Numbered from the stretch's first letter, positions 1-14,172 are shown. The stretch is 64,000 bases of DNA from Epiperipatus broadwayi (GCA_028023455.1 JAQFVV010000111.1:3703443-3767442); one strand, 5' to 3'. Numbers and translations: made by a program. The notes: a model not told the origin generated them from the sequence alone.

Positions 1-673
1 GATGTAGTTATGTAAAGAGCAGATTTTTACAAGCAGTATTGACCAATGGAATCACAAGATTAAGACCAGTGTAAAAACAGAGATTGAAGCCAGTCTAGAT
101 GACTTTTCTCATAGATTTTTACAGACATTCTTAGTGATTTACAGATTCAGATTAAGACAGATTTAGTTTGAAAATTATAACTACATTTTTTATATTGTGA
201 CAGTTGTAATTTCTTTTAAATTATTATTATTTTAGTTAATTGGAATAACTATTTAAATAATAGTTTACTAAAACACAAAATGCCCTGTCAGATTATTCTT
301 TTTGAAACTTAGCTTAGGACTTCAATAATTCTATGGAACATGATAATAGCTATTTCATTATTGGAACAATGAACACCAGATGTCAAAGAGTATACTACAA
401 CAAGACCAAGATTTACATAAGATCTTTGAAACTTTTATAAATAGTATGTCTGGGTGAGTGAACATTTTTTGCAATAACTTCATTAATGAAAATAAATTGT
501 TAAAGTCAATTAAAAGGAATTGGATATTTATTAAAAATCATTATCATAGTGTTAAATTTGAAAGAAAGAAAATAAAATTAAGACTTTGCATCTAAGTTTA
601 AAAACTAAATTTAAAATATTTTATGGTATGATGAATGATTGTTTATTATATAATTGATAGCAATAATTTACAT

Positions 674-742
674 TTAATTTGTCTTTAAAGTAATCAAAAT
701 GGACTTACATTTAAGAATGATCTATTTAAAGACAAATTAAAG
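674..742. repeat. Short hairpin, 17-bp arms
   Basis: The 17-base word at 674-690 (TTTAATTTGTCTTTAAA) recurs as its reverse complement at 726-742, with a 35-base loop. It is too small to assign to a family. The rest of 1-958 shows no gene, tRNA-like box or recognisable repeat. Confidence 0.6.
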
Positions 743-958
743 ATGATAACTTTTGAATATCTTTTATGCTTTTAAAAGGACTTGCTATTGATCAAATCAA
801 TAAATAAATTATGTACTTCAAAAATAACTTTATTTGGAATAAATGAACTCTGATAGATCTTTTTAAAGATTGAAATTATATCAGGAATAAATGCTTAGAA
901 TGATATAGCTGTCATTTTACCGTGAAAGGAAAAATATTTAGTGAAAAGATATATGTTT

Positions 959-1962
959 CAAAAGATATGAAGTTATCATTTATTTTGCAGTCAATGGGAA
1001 AAATTATATTTACCTAGTTATATTTTCAAAACTAATTACTTGGACAGAAAATCTATTTTAATTATTCCAATAAAAATAATAATGACCTTATTAAAATATT
1101 CTGAAATTATTAAAATAGAGATAAAATTATGCTTGTAAATATAACATATATATATCAATTTATTTATTATTTCATAAAAGGAAAAAGTCAATTTTTATAT
1201 TTCTTATAAATAAATTTTAAGATATACATAAAAAATATAAAAATTGACTTTTTTGAAATTTTGTATAGGAAAACAAAATTTCTAAATACACCGCTGTCTT
1301 GGGTACAAATAATATAATCATTTAAATAATTGTGATTTATTTATCAATGAAGATCAACGCACACACTGTTATAAGATAAATTTGTTTTTAGTGAAAAGTT
1401 ATATTTATCTTAGCAAAAATTGTTTGTTAGTTATTTAATAAAGAAACCTAAGATTGACAAAAACAACTATTATACTTGTACGATTTTAAATCTAGATAAA
1501 TAAAACTTAATTTTAATAAATGATGCTTCTTTTGTTATCTACTTCTGAAAGTGGCTTTTAAACTAAACGAATGAACATTTGGCTATCCATTAAAATCATA
1601 CTTCGAGTTTTAAAAAGTAAACAATTGTATTTATAAAAATATCCTGAATACGTGTTAAGAAATGACCTTTAATTCTTACGATTATATAAAATAAATACCA
1701 TTAATTGATTTGGTAATACATTTGCTTTTATGAAATAATAAATAAATTGATTTATTGGTTAAATAATTTTATAAAAATATTTATATACAAGCATCATTTT
1801 GTCTCTATTTTAATAATTTCTAAATATTTTAATAATGTCATTATTATTTTAATGGAATAATTAATATAAATTATCTGTCCAAGTAATTAATTAGTTTTGA
1901 AAATATAACTAAGTAAATATAATTTTGCCCATTGACTGCAGAATAAATGATAACTTCATATT
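959..1962. repeat. Inverted repeat, about 0.24-kb arms
   Basis: Left arm about 959-1185 matches the reverse complement of about 1715-1962. Shared words include GAAGTTATCATTTATT, TTACTTGGACAGA and TTATTATTTCATAAAAG. By eye the arms are roughly 85% identical. The unpaired middle (about 1190-1710) contains a separate 21-bp-arm hairpin at about 1183-1254 and no ORF. This is likely an old fold-back element or two opposed copies of a short repeat; no family is recognised. Confidence 0.7.
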
Positions 1963-3195
1963 CTGTAGTATCTTTATTTTTCTATTTACATCTATCCTTA
2001 AAAACTGTCAAAGACAACAATAAATAGGTATCTATATTAATAACTGTTTAAGTAAAGACACAAATAAAGAAATGGAATATTCTACCTATTAAGTTCACCA
2101 AGTAATAAATAAAATTTCAAAAATTAAAAACAGAGACATTTGTCCTTCCAGACATTGATGATGTTACTCGGAATCTGGTCTCTCTTCTGACTGCAGTATA
2201 AGTAAATAATTCCATTTCTTTTTTCAGTTTTTTACTTTTGTATGCCTTTGCTTTTATTTACAAAATGTACCTGTTGTAATTTATACATTATTATATTTGT
2301 CTATTTTTTAGTGACAAACTTTAAAATACCTACTTGGAATTGTTTGTATTTTTTTTATATAGTAATAAAGATTAGAATTTTTATTTTTTGTAATGAAATA
2401 AATTGTAATGTTATTACCACATAAATGAGCTTTAAATACCACTTCTTGTTCTCAACAAAGTAATCTCTGTCTAACGCACACATGGAAGATGCTTCTAGAT
2501 TTTTGATTACATCCACAATTAATTTTGCCACTTAATTTTGAGAGTATAAATTAATTTAAGATTTAGATAATGCATCACATTAAGACAAAGTTATTTTTAT
2601 TAACCCAAAATATTTTAATTTCTGAAAAAATTTTGACATACCTTTCTGCAATACTTGTAATGATTTAGAAAATGTTAAAACATTTATCAACAGAATAGGT
2701 TTGAATTTGTGATAAAGAAACTTTATTTAAAGCTGAGCCCTTTCAATACTGAATAGTATCATAATTGTAGCATGATGTGGATAAAGGAAGTTGAGATATA
2801 AATTTAAAATCACTTTTTAATATTAAGTAATAAGTTATCATAAAATTAAATTAATCCCTCAAATAAAAATTATTATTAGTATTTGTTCTGATGGTTCTTA
2901 TTTCAATTGAAAATATGAGATATGAGCTAAACATAGCTTCCTTGGTGAATGCATTATATGTAGTTAGACTATAATTTTTTAGACCATTTAACCATTAACT
3001 AACTTCATAATGATATCTGTAAAGATTCAACTAGAAGACAGATTTATTAAGTCTTTTATTTTTGGTATTGCATCTATAGATTAAACAATTACTAATTATG
3101 TGGTTCGCGATTAATATTTGACCATAACTATGTAAGTTTGAGGTTGTTAAATTTTATTTCTGATAAGGCTGAACACAAGAATTACAGGTAGTGAG
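1963..3195. other. Unassigned A+T-rich sequence
   Basis: No repeat pair, tRNA-like box or coding signal was found. The only open frame (2242-2424) encodes a 60-residue hydrophobic, low-complexity peptide typical of chance frames in A+T-rich DNA. Confidence 0.6.
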
Positions 3196-3198
3196 ATT

Positions 3199-3202
3199 CC
3201 AG

Positions 3203-3238
<36 letters not shown>

Positions 3239-3313
3239 ACTGGATATAAACAAAAGGGTACAGTATATATATATATATATCTATATATATATATACTGTA
3301 CCCTTTTGTTTAG
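3199..3313. repeat. Two adjacent TA-cored hairpins at the IR-A left edge
   Basis: The first hairpin has CCAGTTATAT and ATATAACTGG arms around a (TA)n core at 3199-3242. The second has AAACAAAAGGGTACAG and CTGTACCCTTTTGTTT arms around a (TA)n core at 3248-3312. The right arm of the second hairpin is the outer terminus of the giant inverted repeat IR-A. Its left arm is a roughly 20-bp mirror copy of that terminus, so the end of the element is palindromic around TA repeats. Confidence 0.75.
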
Positions 3314-6300
3314 GTAAGAATGAATTGTTTAGATCAATTTACTAGAAAATTTTAAATTTCAAAGCTAAGTAAGGGAATGATGTAAATAATGTGTGGATGA
3401 TCTTTTAATAATCTAGTTAGGGCAAGTAAAAATAATTGCTGTATAATATTGTGTTAGTATTTTGAAAGAAACCAGTTAACTAAAAATAATTATAAGATTG
3501 TATGGTTGGGAAAACTGGCCATAATAAATACTGATTTAATAAGTCTTATAAATAAATGATTAAAGTAAATTTTAAAAGTAGTAATTTAAAGTTAAACAAA
3601 TAGACTGTTTAATAATAATAATTATATTCAATAATTCTATTTAAAAAGCATTTAATTAGAAGTAATAATATGGGAGAAAAGTGCATATTTGATTTTATAA
3701 TATTGGAATAATTATTCTAAATTTTGCTATAATATTATTTTTATGTAATATTTTATAAATTAAATTATTTGTTTTATTTTCATTTAAAGTATTAGTGTCT
3801 CACGTATTTTTGTAAATCACGTGATGTGTAGGTATTCATACATATGCTTGTGGAGTTTTCCTAGTAAAGTTGCAAAATTATTTAAAATTCTAATATAAGA
3901 TTTAAAAATAGTAGATTTGTTTATTCCAATATAAAATAATATTAGCTATTATAAATATTAAATTGGGTCTTTAAAATGAATGTAATAAATAAATTCAGAT
4001 TTTTATTTTATTTTCAAATACGTTGTGTTTAAAAGGATAGAAATAGTAATAAATATTATAATGGGATTTTTTTAAAGTTATTTTAGAGTATAAATAAAAT
4101 ATGAAAATTAATTAAGAATTAAATAATATAATAAAAAATAAATATTTAGTAAATTATTATTTGTTTTAACTTTAACCTGCATTGTTTGCCCAGGGTCGGA
4201 AAAAGAAAACATTGTTTAATTTGACCAATCAAAGGTGTCGTAGGCTTGAGTATATAAGAGCTGCATAAATTTTGCAGATTGCTATTATTATAATTCTTAC
4301 TATTGTTGTTATTGTTATTACAACTTTAGTTAATTACGTATACTAGTAATAGTCAATTTTATCATTTTAAATTCTAAAAAAAGATATTAATTCATTTTTA
4401 TAAGATCATGTGATATAGATATGTGTGGTTAAAAAGTTAAGTTATTCCTTGCCTGCTAATTTATTATATCTAGTTTTAACACCAACCTAAACATGAGGAA
4501 GTCAACAATGAATTTGAATTTATGGATAAAAATGTTGAATTGATATTTTTCTATCAAGTACATAATTTTGCCTATGTTAAGTGGTCATGTTAACTTACTA
4601 TTTAATTTAATAAATGGAACTTCGCAGAGGAGATTCTGACAAAGCTTGTCAAAGATGGAAATAAAGAAATATGAAATCTTTTATTCTGAAAAACTATTTT
4701 AAATAACTTTTAACATAAAAAATGATTATTTTAAGATGCTGAAATATTTAAGAAGTATTGAAAATTGATTTAAAAAAAATGTTTGTTTTTAAAAAGAGAT
4801 AAAAGTAAGATTATTAGTAAAATAATCTATATTATATTGGAAATTTTTTTTAAATAAGTTAGTTGTTGTATGCTGGACATACAAAAGATTTTTCAGAAAA
4901 TTATTTATAAAAATATTTAAACTATATAATAAATACCGTGGAACACTGACCGGTGGGAAATTTAGATGAAAGCAGTAAAATTTTGGAAGATACATGTCGT
5001 AAATAGAGAATTAAAAAATGCATTTAACAATTACTGTTGAAAATAAAAAAGAACCCTGAACTATTTGTATTGCAATTGGAAATATTTTACAAGTCAACTT
5101 ATTTTTGTTTATATTTCTTATTTTTTAAAAAAATTGTCATATATGTCATGAAAGTGGAACCATTGGAGCATGCATGGTTATTTTTGCATCAAAGGAAGAT
5201 GTTTTTGTCAACAAATGCTGTACAGGAAAAAAAGGATATTTTATAATGAACTTTGTTGGAGTTTACTTTCATAATAATACTTATAGAATAGATATAGGAT
5301 AGGAACATAGAACATTAAATTATTTACTAACCTAGTGATAAATTATTTTAAAAAATCTTTAATAATTTTTAAAAAAAAAAACATAATATTTTTAAAGTAT
5401 GATGATGTGGGATAAATGATATTTAAATAATGTTTTATTTAGTTTGTGATCCAGAAATATTAATGGAATAATCGACAATGAAGACGTATTATTGATGGTA
5501 ACAATTCTAAAAGTATTGGTCATTTTATTATGTATTTTATTACTGTATATTTTAGTGTGGATGTATGAAACAGATATAAAAAACACAATGCATACACATA
5601 GCTTGTAATTTATTTATTCATGTTTAAAAAAAAATGCATACTTTTAGTAATATTATAAGTACATTTTAATATAAGGGAAATATAAGTATATGATTCTATT
5701 ATAACTGAATTCAATGTTTATTTTAAGTGATTAAAATAATAAATTGGGATATCAATATTGATTGTTTGTATTTATGTTTAAAGTTACTAAGGGATAAAAT
5801 TATCTTTTCTTATTAATTGATTAGATGGTTATTTTAGATATGAATTTATTTATTGTTACAAGAATGTAGGAATAGACTTAGTGATGTAAGCTTGGTATTA
5901 AGTTAAATGGGACCAAGATAATATTTTATGTAGGATTTGTTTATATGGGAATAAGTGTAGACAATAGTGGTTATTATACAAGTATAGATGACTTAGCCCT
6001 ATAGCTTGTATATGTTCAGGGTAGTGTTATTTTTTGTATGTTGAAGTTTTAATGTTCCATAGAGCTGAATTAATAGCTTGGACATTATGTTTATTAGTAG
6101 AGGTGATGAGATAAAGAAGTCATACCTCATTTATGATACACTGTTATCATGATGGTTATTTAATAGAAGTGCTATTGAATTAAAATCTAATTTATTCCGT
6201 ATACCTACTTGTGTATTTACTATCAATATTGCTTGGATTGCATCATAAAGGATGGTATTTTAAAATATGAAATGATGAATAAGTTTGAAGTGCAGAATTG

Positions 6301-7680
6301 TTATTGAAGAAGATAAGATAGGTTATATTGTTTTAAAGTAAGGATATAAGTAAGTGTAATAAGTACAAGATTACAGTTTGTTAATAAAAAATCATAAACT
6401 TTTCATATGTGGAATTAATTATGATTTATTACAAGTGAATAAATGATTAATATATGTTTTAAAAGATATTATTGAATTATTAAGTTTTAAAAGGTTTAAT
6501 TTTAATGCATATTTTTTACAAGTAAAAGAGATATCACTAAATTGTGTTTGAAGAATATAAGTGATCATAATTTTATAAAAAAATTATTCTATAATAATAA
6601 ATCATCAATACTTACATTTTATTTGACATTAAATTAATGATTAGTAAGCAGTATAGATTAATGGCTATGTCATTAATTAAGATTATTTATATTATTAATA
6701 AGTTAGGAATGATTATATGGGATAATAAAAGTATTTTGAAAAGAACGAAATAAAAATGATAAATGTATATTGAATTAATAATTTAAATGATATTTTTACA
6801 ATGTACTGATTTAAAGAAACTTAATAGAGGCCATAAAGATATTATGGTAATGTTTTGATGATAGGTATTTTATAAAGCAATGTTTTTGTATCTTATATTT
6901 ATTTTATTCAATCTATTTATTTTTTGTGAGATTATTTAAATGGGAGTAAAACAAAGTTTATTCCTGTTGTAAATACTGTATATAATTTATTGTGAAGTTT
7001 ATTAATAAATTTGTTAAGTTTTGTTTATAAATCTTGGTGTCGACTCAATTTCTTCACATCACAATTACCTAATCACAGATAAATAGAATTAAGACATAAT
7101 ATTTGCACAACATAAATAAAGCTATTATTTAAGAGTTATAATGTTTTACTGATATGATTTTTATTTAAGAAATTCATTTATTATATCATTATGATGGTCA
7201 TAGAATAACTACAGAATATTTACACAGAATTATATTAGTAATGATTGCCACATATTCTCTGATTATAAGATCATACCATATATGTTTATTTGAGATGCCG
7301 TATGGATAATAGAAGATTACATTATATTATTTTTATTTGTTATAAATGATTAATATTACAAGTAAAAAGGATATGAGATTAAATTATAAATTGAAGATTA
7401 ATATTATTATCTTATTATTATTAGTATTAGTCAGATGTAGTTAGGAATGATATTAAATCCCATATCATACTTAATTACAAAAGTTATAATTATTTAGAAT
7501 TATTTTAAAAGAACCTGAGATAACTTGAGCTAAATCATTTTGATAGAAATATTCAGATTACTTTATTAAAAGTCATTTACTTAATTAATTTTTATTAAAG
7601 ACATAGGAGTACTATAGTTTTATTGTTTTAAAGTAATAAGAGAGAAGATAGTTGATTTACTCTTTTTGTTTACCCATATA
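3297..7680 (+). repeat. IR-A left arm
   Basis: The outer end is CTGTACCCTTTTGTTTAGG, next to (TA)n. The arm reads inward to about 7680, where pairing with the right arm (about 8560-8720) fades. It contains a CCAAT plus TATA block at about 4219-4262. Open frames here (4789-4995, 5037-5246, 5392-5586) are short and not preserved in the partner arm, so I do not call them genes. Confidence 0.75.
4219..4262 (+). promoter_or_regulatory. CCAAT plus TATA promoter-like block in IR-A left arm
   Basis: GACCAATCAAA has its CCAAT at 4225-4229. It is followed 21 bases later by TATATAAGAGCTG (4251-4263). The partner arm preserves the same arrangement (GACCAATGAAA, then GATATAAAACAGCTG) although the arms have diverged by about a fifth. 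The spacing resembles an RNA polymerase II core promoter directed inward. That it is a promoter is inference; no downstream ORF survives. Confidence 0.45.
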
Positions 7681-7739
7681 TAATTTCACCAAGCTTAGAG
7701 TATATATACTATAGTTGTATTTAAATTTTACATATTTAT

Positions 7740-7948
7740 TCTGCCCTTCTCTCTTCTGTATATTTAAATGGTCTTAAGGCCCTACATATGAGGGGTCATG
7801 GGTATGACAACAAAGTTGGCAAACAAAGGCTTTGAACATGCCATCATCAAATTGTCAATGATATGAATAGCTGAAAAAGAGTGGAGAAGATCAAAGCCTG
7901 TCTATTAAAATTTGAAGATTTTCTATCTTAATATAAACCAAGCACTTA

Positions 7949-8034
<86 letters not shown>

Positions 8035-8215
8035 TTGTATATATGATAATCCAGACAAACTGATGAGTGCTGGTTCAGCACAAAGTACAAATGTTGAGAG
8101 CATTTATCTTTTTCACATGTGTGACATCATGTGTATTAGTTGTATAAATAGAGTAGATAACATAAAGGAAGCTTGAAAGTCTGGGTTCAAATCTTCTCTA
8201 ATTACATCTAGCTTA
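7740..8215 (+). repeat. R1 repeat (internal TA/TG microsatellite) at IR-A centre
   Basis: A block of about 475 bp in the unpaired centre of IR-A recurs inverted at about 47365-47735 and in part at 50222-50300, 50570-50680 and 51000-51060. Shared words include TGATGAGTGCTGGTT, TTTTTCACATGTG and AGCTTGAAAGTCTG. The 3' part has a tRNA-like B box (GGGTTCAAATC, 8190-8200), but I could not find a convincing A box. A long (TA)n(TG)n run lies inside it. Flanking words of about 35 bp at 7693-7732 and 8208-8247 form an imperfect direct repeat. Confidence 0.6.
7951..8033. repeat. (TA)n(TG)n compound microsatellite
   Basis: About 25 TA units are followed by about 15 TG units. The Tyr-Ile and Thr-His runs of the frame crossing it on the minus strand are translation of this microsatellite, not a gene. 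Confidence 0.95.
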
Positions 8216-8234
8216 AAGCATATGTACTATATTT

Positions 8235-8254
8235 GTATTTAAATAAATAAATAA

Positions 8255-8307
<53 letters not shown>
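8235..8307. repeat. (AAAT)n and (TA)n microsatellite
   Basis: Five AAAT-type units lead into about 25 TA units. The run ends exactly at TATATTGTACCCTCAC, an inward-reading copy of the terminal motif of the giant inverted repeats. Confidence 0.9.
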
Positions 8308-8309
<2 letters not shown>

Positions 8310-11300
8310 ACCCTCACTTCCAGGAAATATGTAATTATAATCACTTGATCTAGCTCAGATAAATAACTATGTTCATCTAAAATGTATCTAAATCAACAAT
8401 AACTATATTCTTTAATAATATCAATTATCAAATTAGCTTAACTAATAAATAATAATACAATTCTGTTTTACAAAATTAATTAAATGAATATCTATTAAAA
8501 TCATGAGACTATGAAGTGAGTTTACAAGTGGTAGAGTGAATACATTAAGATAATATCCCACAGGATATCATTTTAACAGCATAAGAATACCATCCCTACT
8601 CCTACACTCAAATACTGCATTTATAGTTCTCTTACGTCTTTAATCAAAATTAATTAGGTACATAACTCTTAACAAATTAATCTGAATATCTTTATTAAAA
8701 TTAATTTAACTCAAATTATCTCAGGTTTTCTTAAAATAATTCTAAATTAATTATAACTTTTGTAATCAAGTATGATAAGGGATTTAATATCATTCCTAAC
8801 TACAATTCAATAATACTACTAATAATAAAATAGTAATACTAATCTTTAATATATAATTCACTCTCCTATCTTTCTACTTATAATGTTTTTCATGTATATC
8901 ACATAATAACAATGTAATATAACTCTCTCTTATTTATATGCCATCTTAAGTAAACATATATGATATGATATTATAATCTGAGAATATGTGGCAATCATTA
9001 CTAATATAATTTAATGTAAGTCTTTGGTAATTATTCCATGACCATCATAATAATATCATAAATAAAACTTCTTAAATAAACCATATCAACAAAAACATTA
9101 TAACTCTTAAATAACAATTTTATTTATGATGTGCAAATACTATGTCTTCATTATAACTATCTGTGATTATGTAATTGTGATGTGAAGAAATTGAGTCAAC
9201 ACCAGCACTTATAAAACAAATTTAACAATTTTATTAACAAACTTAACAAAATTATTTACATTATTTACAATCTGAAAGAATTCTATTTATTCACATTTAA
9301 ATACTTTTCTAATACAAATTAAATGACTTAAAATATAGGCTACATAACATTTTCTTAAAATATTTCTTATTTTCAAAATATTATTATTATAATTTTTTGT
9401 TACAGTTATTAAATTTTATTAATTCAATAGGTTTTAAAACATATAATATAATACTTTTACTATGAACTTATTCTTGTTATTTAGTTTAAAAAAACATAAT
9501 TTATTATTCTGTGTAGTCATTCTTCACTAAATAATTATGTGAACGGCCTTGATTAATAGAATACCATCAAACTAAGCTGCTTACTAATTATTACTTTAAA
9601 ATTCAAATATAGTATATGTATTAGTGTGTTGTCATAAAATTACTTTTATAAAACTTATGACTACTTACATTCATTAAACATGATTCAGTCTATTACCTTT
9701 ACTTGTAAATAAAAAAAATATGCATTATAAGCATGTCTTTAAAAATTCTTAATAACTAAATAATATCATTATAAATTCCTTTTAATTATCAACTATTTAT
9801 ATTAAAAAAATAATAATAAATATCATTTTTTTAAAAATGAGAAGTTTTATGATTCTTTCACTGATGAACTTATGTTCTTATAATTTTCTACACTTATTTT
9901 TACTCTAAGCAATATAACTTATCTTATCCACTTTAAGAACAATTCGGTATTTCCAAACTTATTTATTATTTCCGATTTTAAACAACCATCCTTTATGATG
10001 CAATCTAATAAATTTCAATAATAAATAGACAATTAGGCATATGGGATAAACTATAACTTCAACTTAATAACACCTTTATCAACTAACCATCATGGTTACA
10101 GTGTACAAGAAATGAGGTAACACTTATTTGTCTAATAACCTCTACTACCAAATATAATGTCCAGGCTATTTATTCAGCACTATGGCACATTAAATTTTAA
10201 CACATAGAAAATAAACGCTGCCATGAATATATACAAGCTATAGGGCTATGTTATCTATACTTGCATAATAGTATACTCTTATTCTCATATAAATAAACCC
10301 TACATACAATATTATCCTGGTCTTATGTAACCTAATACTAAGATATTATCACTATAGATTTATCACCTTACATCACTAAATTCATTTCCACATTTCTATG
10401 ACAATAAATAAATTCATTTTTAGAATAACTGTCTAACTAACTAATAAGATAAGATTATTTCATTCTTTGATAGTTCTCAAACTTAAGTGTAAACAATCAG
10501 AATCAATGTCATACTTTTAATACTTTAAACTACTCAAATAAACATCCAGTTCAGTTATAATAGAATCATATACTTATATTTCCCTTATGTTTAAATGTGT
10601 CTATGATATCAATAAACTTATGCATATTCTTAAAATAACTAAACAAATGATAAATTATGTGTAGGTATCGTGTTTTATATATGCATCTGTATATCCACAC
10701 AAAATCATAAAATACATTATAAAATCATAAATTATTTACATTATTACCATAAGTAATTTCTGTTGCCAATTACTTATTCAATGTCTTCTGGGTTACGAAC
10801 TAAATAAAACATTTTATTATCATTTATTCAACATTATCACACTTTAAAATATATTAAGTTTTTTTTTTTATAATTATTAAAGAGTTTTTTTTTTACAATA
10901 AAATTTTAATTACTAGGTTAGTAAATAATTTAATGTTCTATGTTTCTATTCTATCCCTATACTGTGAATAAATATTACTATAAATTTTTTAGTAAAAAAA
11001 TAATTTAAAATTATATTTACAACAGCTCCATTAAAATTTCTCATGATGAAATGTTCTTTTTCTCGATCATAAGTTCATTAGAGGAAGTGTCTTTTTCTCC
11101 TGGTAAAACATTAGTAATCACCCTTTTGATGCCAATAATAATGCATGCTCCAATTCTCTACATTGTAACACCAAATCCAGAATGATTGTTAAAGTTAATT
11201 ATGGTAAGTTTACTTTTATTCCTTAACATCCGAACTGATATAATTAATATTTTTTTTAGTCTCCAAATTTTTAAAAAAAATATTCAGGCATTCATTACTA

Positions 11301-11524
11301 TGTCAATATCTAATTTAAATACTTTTGATATTCTTCGTTAAAATAATTTTCAAATTATTCTAACTTTTCCATATTTTCTGAGGTTCAATGTCTTCTGATA
11401 CAAACAATAAACTTCCATCATTCGCCGATAACTTAAATTATTTCGACAAATAAATTCAGAAAAACTTTTTGTATGACCAGCATACACTAATTATTAATTT
11501 TGAATCTTTTTAAATATGACATAA
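8304..11524 (-). repeat. IR-A right arm, inner part
   Basis: This is the reverse complement of the IR-A left arm (about 4800-7680), plus about 250 unpaired bases nearest the centre. It begins with TTGTACCCTCACTTCC next to (TA)n and is cut at 11524 by the LTR retrotransposon. It resumes at 19289. No ORF of 60 or more codons lies in it. Confidence 0.75.
11521..11524. repeat. Target site duplication, left (ATAA)
   Basis: ATAA sits directly before the TG of the left LTR and is repeated directly after the CA of the right LTR (19289-19292). Four bases match. In an A+T-rich target this alone would be weak, but it coincides exactly with both LTR boundaries. Confidence 0.6.
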
Positions 11525-12850
11525 TGTACCAGTCAAAAAGAAACCAATACATTACTAAACCCAAACTCAAAGTCAGATTCAAACTCAGGCGGTTCAAACT
11601 GAATTCAAACCCAACTCAACATCTCAGATTAGTAGAAATTTAAATCAACAGCACAGTGCCATGCACCAAGAAACTATCTCAATAGTTGGTGAGGATCAGA
11701 GACCCCTGAACTGACATTAATATCTGATAATAAACTGTCTAAAATAATTTTAAATCAAATCATATGTATATGTTCAGGTTGCCAACACAGACAGCGAGTA
11801 TTAACATTAAAATAATTATAAAAGAATTAAGAACTAAGAAACCAAGTGTGTTTAGAAAATATTTAATAATAATAATTTGTTTTGTTTGAATTTTAAATAA
11901 TGATTATATTAACTACCTCTAGCCTTTAACAAAATTTATAATTATAATAAGAGTGGTGGTCCTTATTATATGCCAATGAATATTATGCAATATTTAAAAG
12001 TCTATGTCTATGCCCCCAACAAGGAATAAAAGGCAGATAAAGGTATTCATTAATAAAGGAAATTTTTACTCTAATTTTATATGAACAGAATGTGATATTT
12101 ATTTTCACATTCGCAAATCCATTCATGAAGAGCAAGATACGTATTTTAGGGCATAACTTTAATCTTTATTGGAAAACTTATTTACTTTGAGATAACTGAG
12201 AATTTGTTTGACTTTAATTGAAATCACTTCATCATGAATTACGAGCATCAGAGCGGGCTTTACTGGAACAGAGAGGTAACGGTGCTGACGAATTATGAGC
12301 TATAAAGTGAAATTGAAAGACGATAGCTAGTCGATGATCGAAGTCCTATGGTGGCTTGCATCTGACAAGTCTTATGCCCTTTGACTAATATGAACAGGAG
12401 AGGAAGTGCTTTCTTCCTCGATAATTTAAAATAACAGAAATATTATCACCGACCAGCCTAACGGAGCGGAAGATTGCCCTACATCAGCAACGTTCAAAGA
12501 TGATGACTTGATAGTCATCGTTTGAATACTAAAACCCATATAGAATGCTCTATGTGATGACTTGATCAATTAATTAAAGTCAAACGAGCTTTTAACGAAA
12601 ACTATTTTAAAGTATTTGTAAATCATATTAATTATGCCCAAATCATTGTGCCCTTCCTGAATCTTAATAGCAAGTAACAAAAATTTGAAATAGAATATAT
12701 TTGATTCCTTTATCGGCCCTTTTGCAATAAAAACATTTTAAGATTATATTTGAATAAATAAATATTAGTGAAATGAGAAAATAGCGATGGCATAGATTAG
12801 AAACGGAGCTAATAATTTATTATTAGCCAATTATAAAAATAACACATATT

Positions 12851-12991
12851 TAATAATTTCTTTCGACTCGATGATTGATCGAACTGTATAAATCTAGTTC
12901 TAATGGGCAAGAATTAACTATCAGAATTAATCTTATATTACTTGTATAAGGCAAAGGAAATGAAGGAGATCATCGAGTCGAAGAATTATTG
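12851..12991. repeat. Stem-loop inside the LTR
   Basis: AATAATTTCTTTCGACTCGA... (from 12852) can pair with ...TCGAGTCGAAGAATTATT (to 12990), a stem of about 22 bp with one or two mismatches. The other LTR has the same stem at about 17967-18104. There two C-to-T changes leave G-T pairs, which would still pair in RNA. Both changes are at CpG sites, so deamination explains them equally well. Confidence 0.5.
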
Positions 12992-13663
12992 GCATATAAT
13001 TAAAAATAACAACATTAATAAATTACACAAAATATATATATAATATAGTAAATGAACCACCATCATGAGAAAGTTAAGTTAAATTTAAAGACTAGAAGTT
13101 GAGAGAATTATGATATAATAGCATAAATAAAAGTAAGTTTACAAAGAGATTATTACACAGAGTTTATTACATTTATAGAATGGAAAGAGCTCTTAAAGGG
13201 AGTGTGAAGTAAAGTTCGGAACTGGCCAGAAAGTTTAAGGTTCATTATGGAAATATATTACCCATTTCTTCTGGGCTGGATCCTTAGGTTACACATCCGA
13301 GTTTGTAAAAACGTAGGCACGCATTTAGTTAATTACTTGAACAGCATTTTATTTGATTTTGGCAGCATGATTTGTCTGGAAAAAATTCAGCAGTTCCATT
13401 GAAGATTTTCAGGGGACTTCAGGAACCAATAGCCAGATTCCTGATGTTTAGCCCCTTACCATGATCGAAACACTATTTAAAATGCACAGAGTTTACTGCA
13501 CTTCTCTACAACAAAGATGGCTTTTTTTCTCCAAACTTTTCAGAGCTATATATACTGTCCTCTGATGCCTTCAGGCTAGCACTTCTTTCATTATCAATGT
13601 TTTTAGATTTACTGGTTGTTTTTAGATACATTCCTTCGATAAGGCTTTCAAACTCATTAACTT

Positions 13664-13693
13664 GAATTCATTTTCTAATTAGAAAATGAATTC
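13664..13693. repeat. Perfect 30-bp palindrome in the left LTR
   Basis: GAATTCATTTTCTAA is followed directly by its reverse complement. It is present unchanged at 18777-18806 in the other LTR. A cruciform or a dimeric protein-binding site is possible; nothing shows a function. Confidence 0.85.
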
Positions 13694-14172
13694 TTAAAAT
13701 CAGAAAATGATTTTAATTAGGAAATCCTTATCTTTTTTCTAATTAATAAAACTTTAACTATTGTTTTTGGAAAGGGAAAATCTGAAAGCTTATCGAAAGA
13801 ATGTAGCTTTTAATCATTAAAACTTTAACAAATTATTTAAAAATAAAATCAAACATTCCCGATGCAATGAAACTTTCGAACAATTATATATATTTAAAAT
13901 TTACAAATATATACGCACAATCCACGCAGTTGTAATATATATAAATTCAAGAATAATTTTATCATGAATTTATTAATAGAATTGATCAATTTAAATCTGA
14001 AAAAATTAATTTTAATATGCATTTATAAAATAAGTTTCCTTTATGGAAATTAGCATGGATTGAACGTATAAAGCCCCATTGCATCGGAAATTTAAGGTTA
14101 GTACTAGGGTTTGAAGTGGGCTTATGGCTAGATGTCATGAAGCTAGGATTGAACTCAGATCCGACTGCTTCA

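Larger units (their letters stand above)
11525..14172 (-). repeat. 3' LTR of the LTR element (left copy)
   Basis: This 2648-bp direct repeat matches 16635-19288 along its whole length. By eye identity is mostly above 95%, except in the first roughly 100 bases. It is downstream because the Gag-like frame runs toward it. It is richer in G+C than its surroundings and has no ORF. Confidence 0.8.

Noticed and set aside
7891-8103. Open frame with Tyr-Ile and Thr-His repeats on the minus strand
   Set aside because: It is translation of a TA/TG microsatellite inside a repeat.
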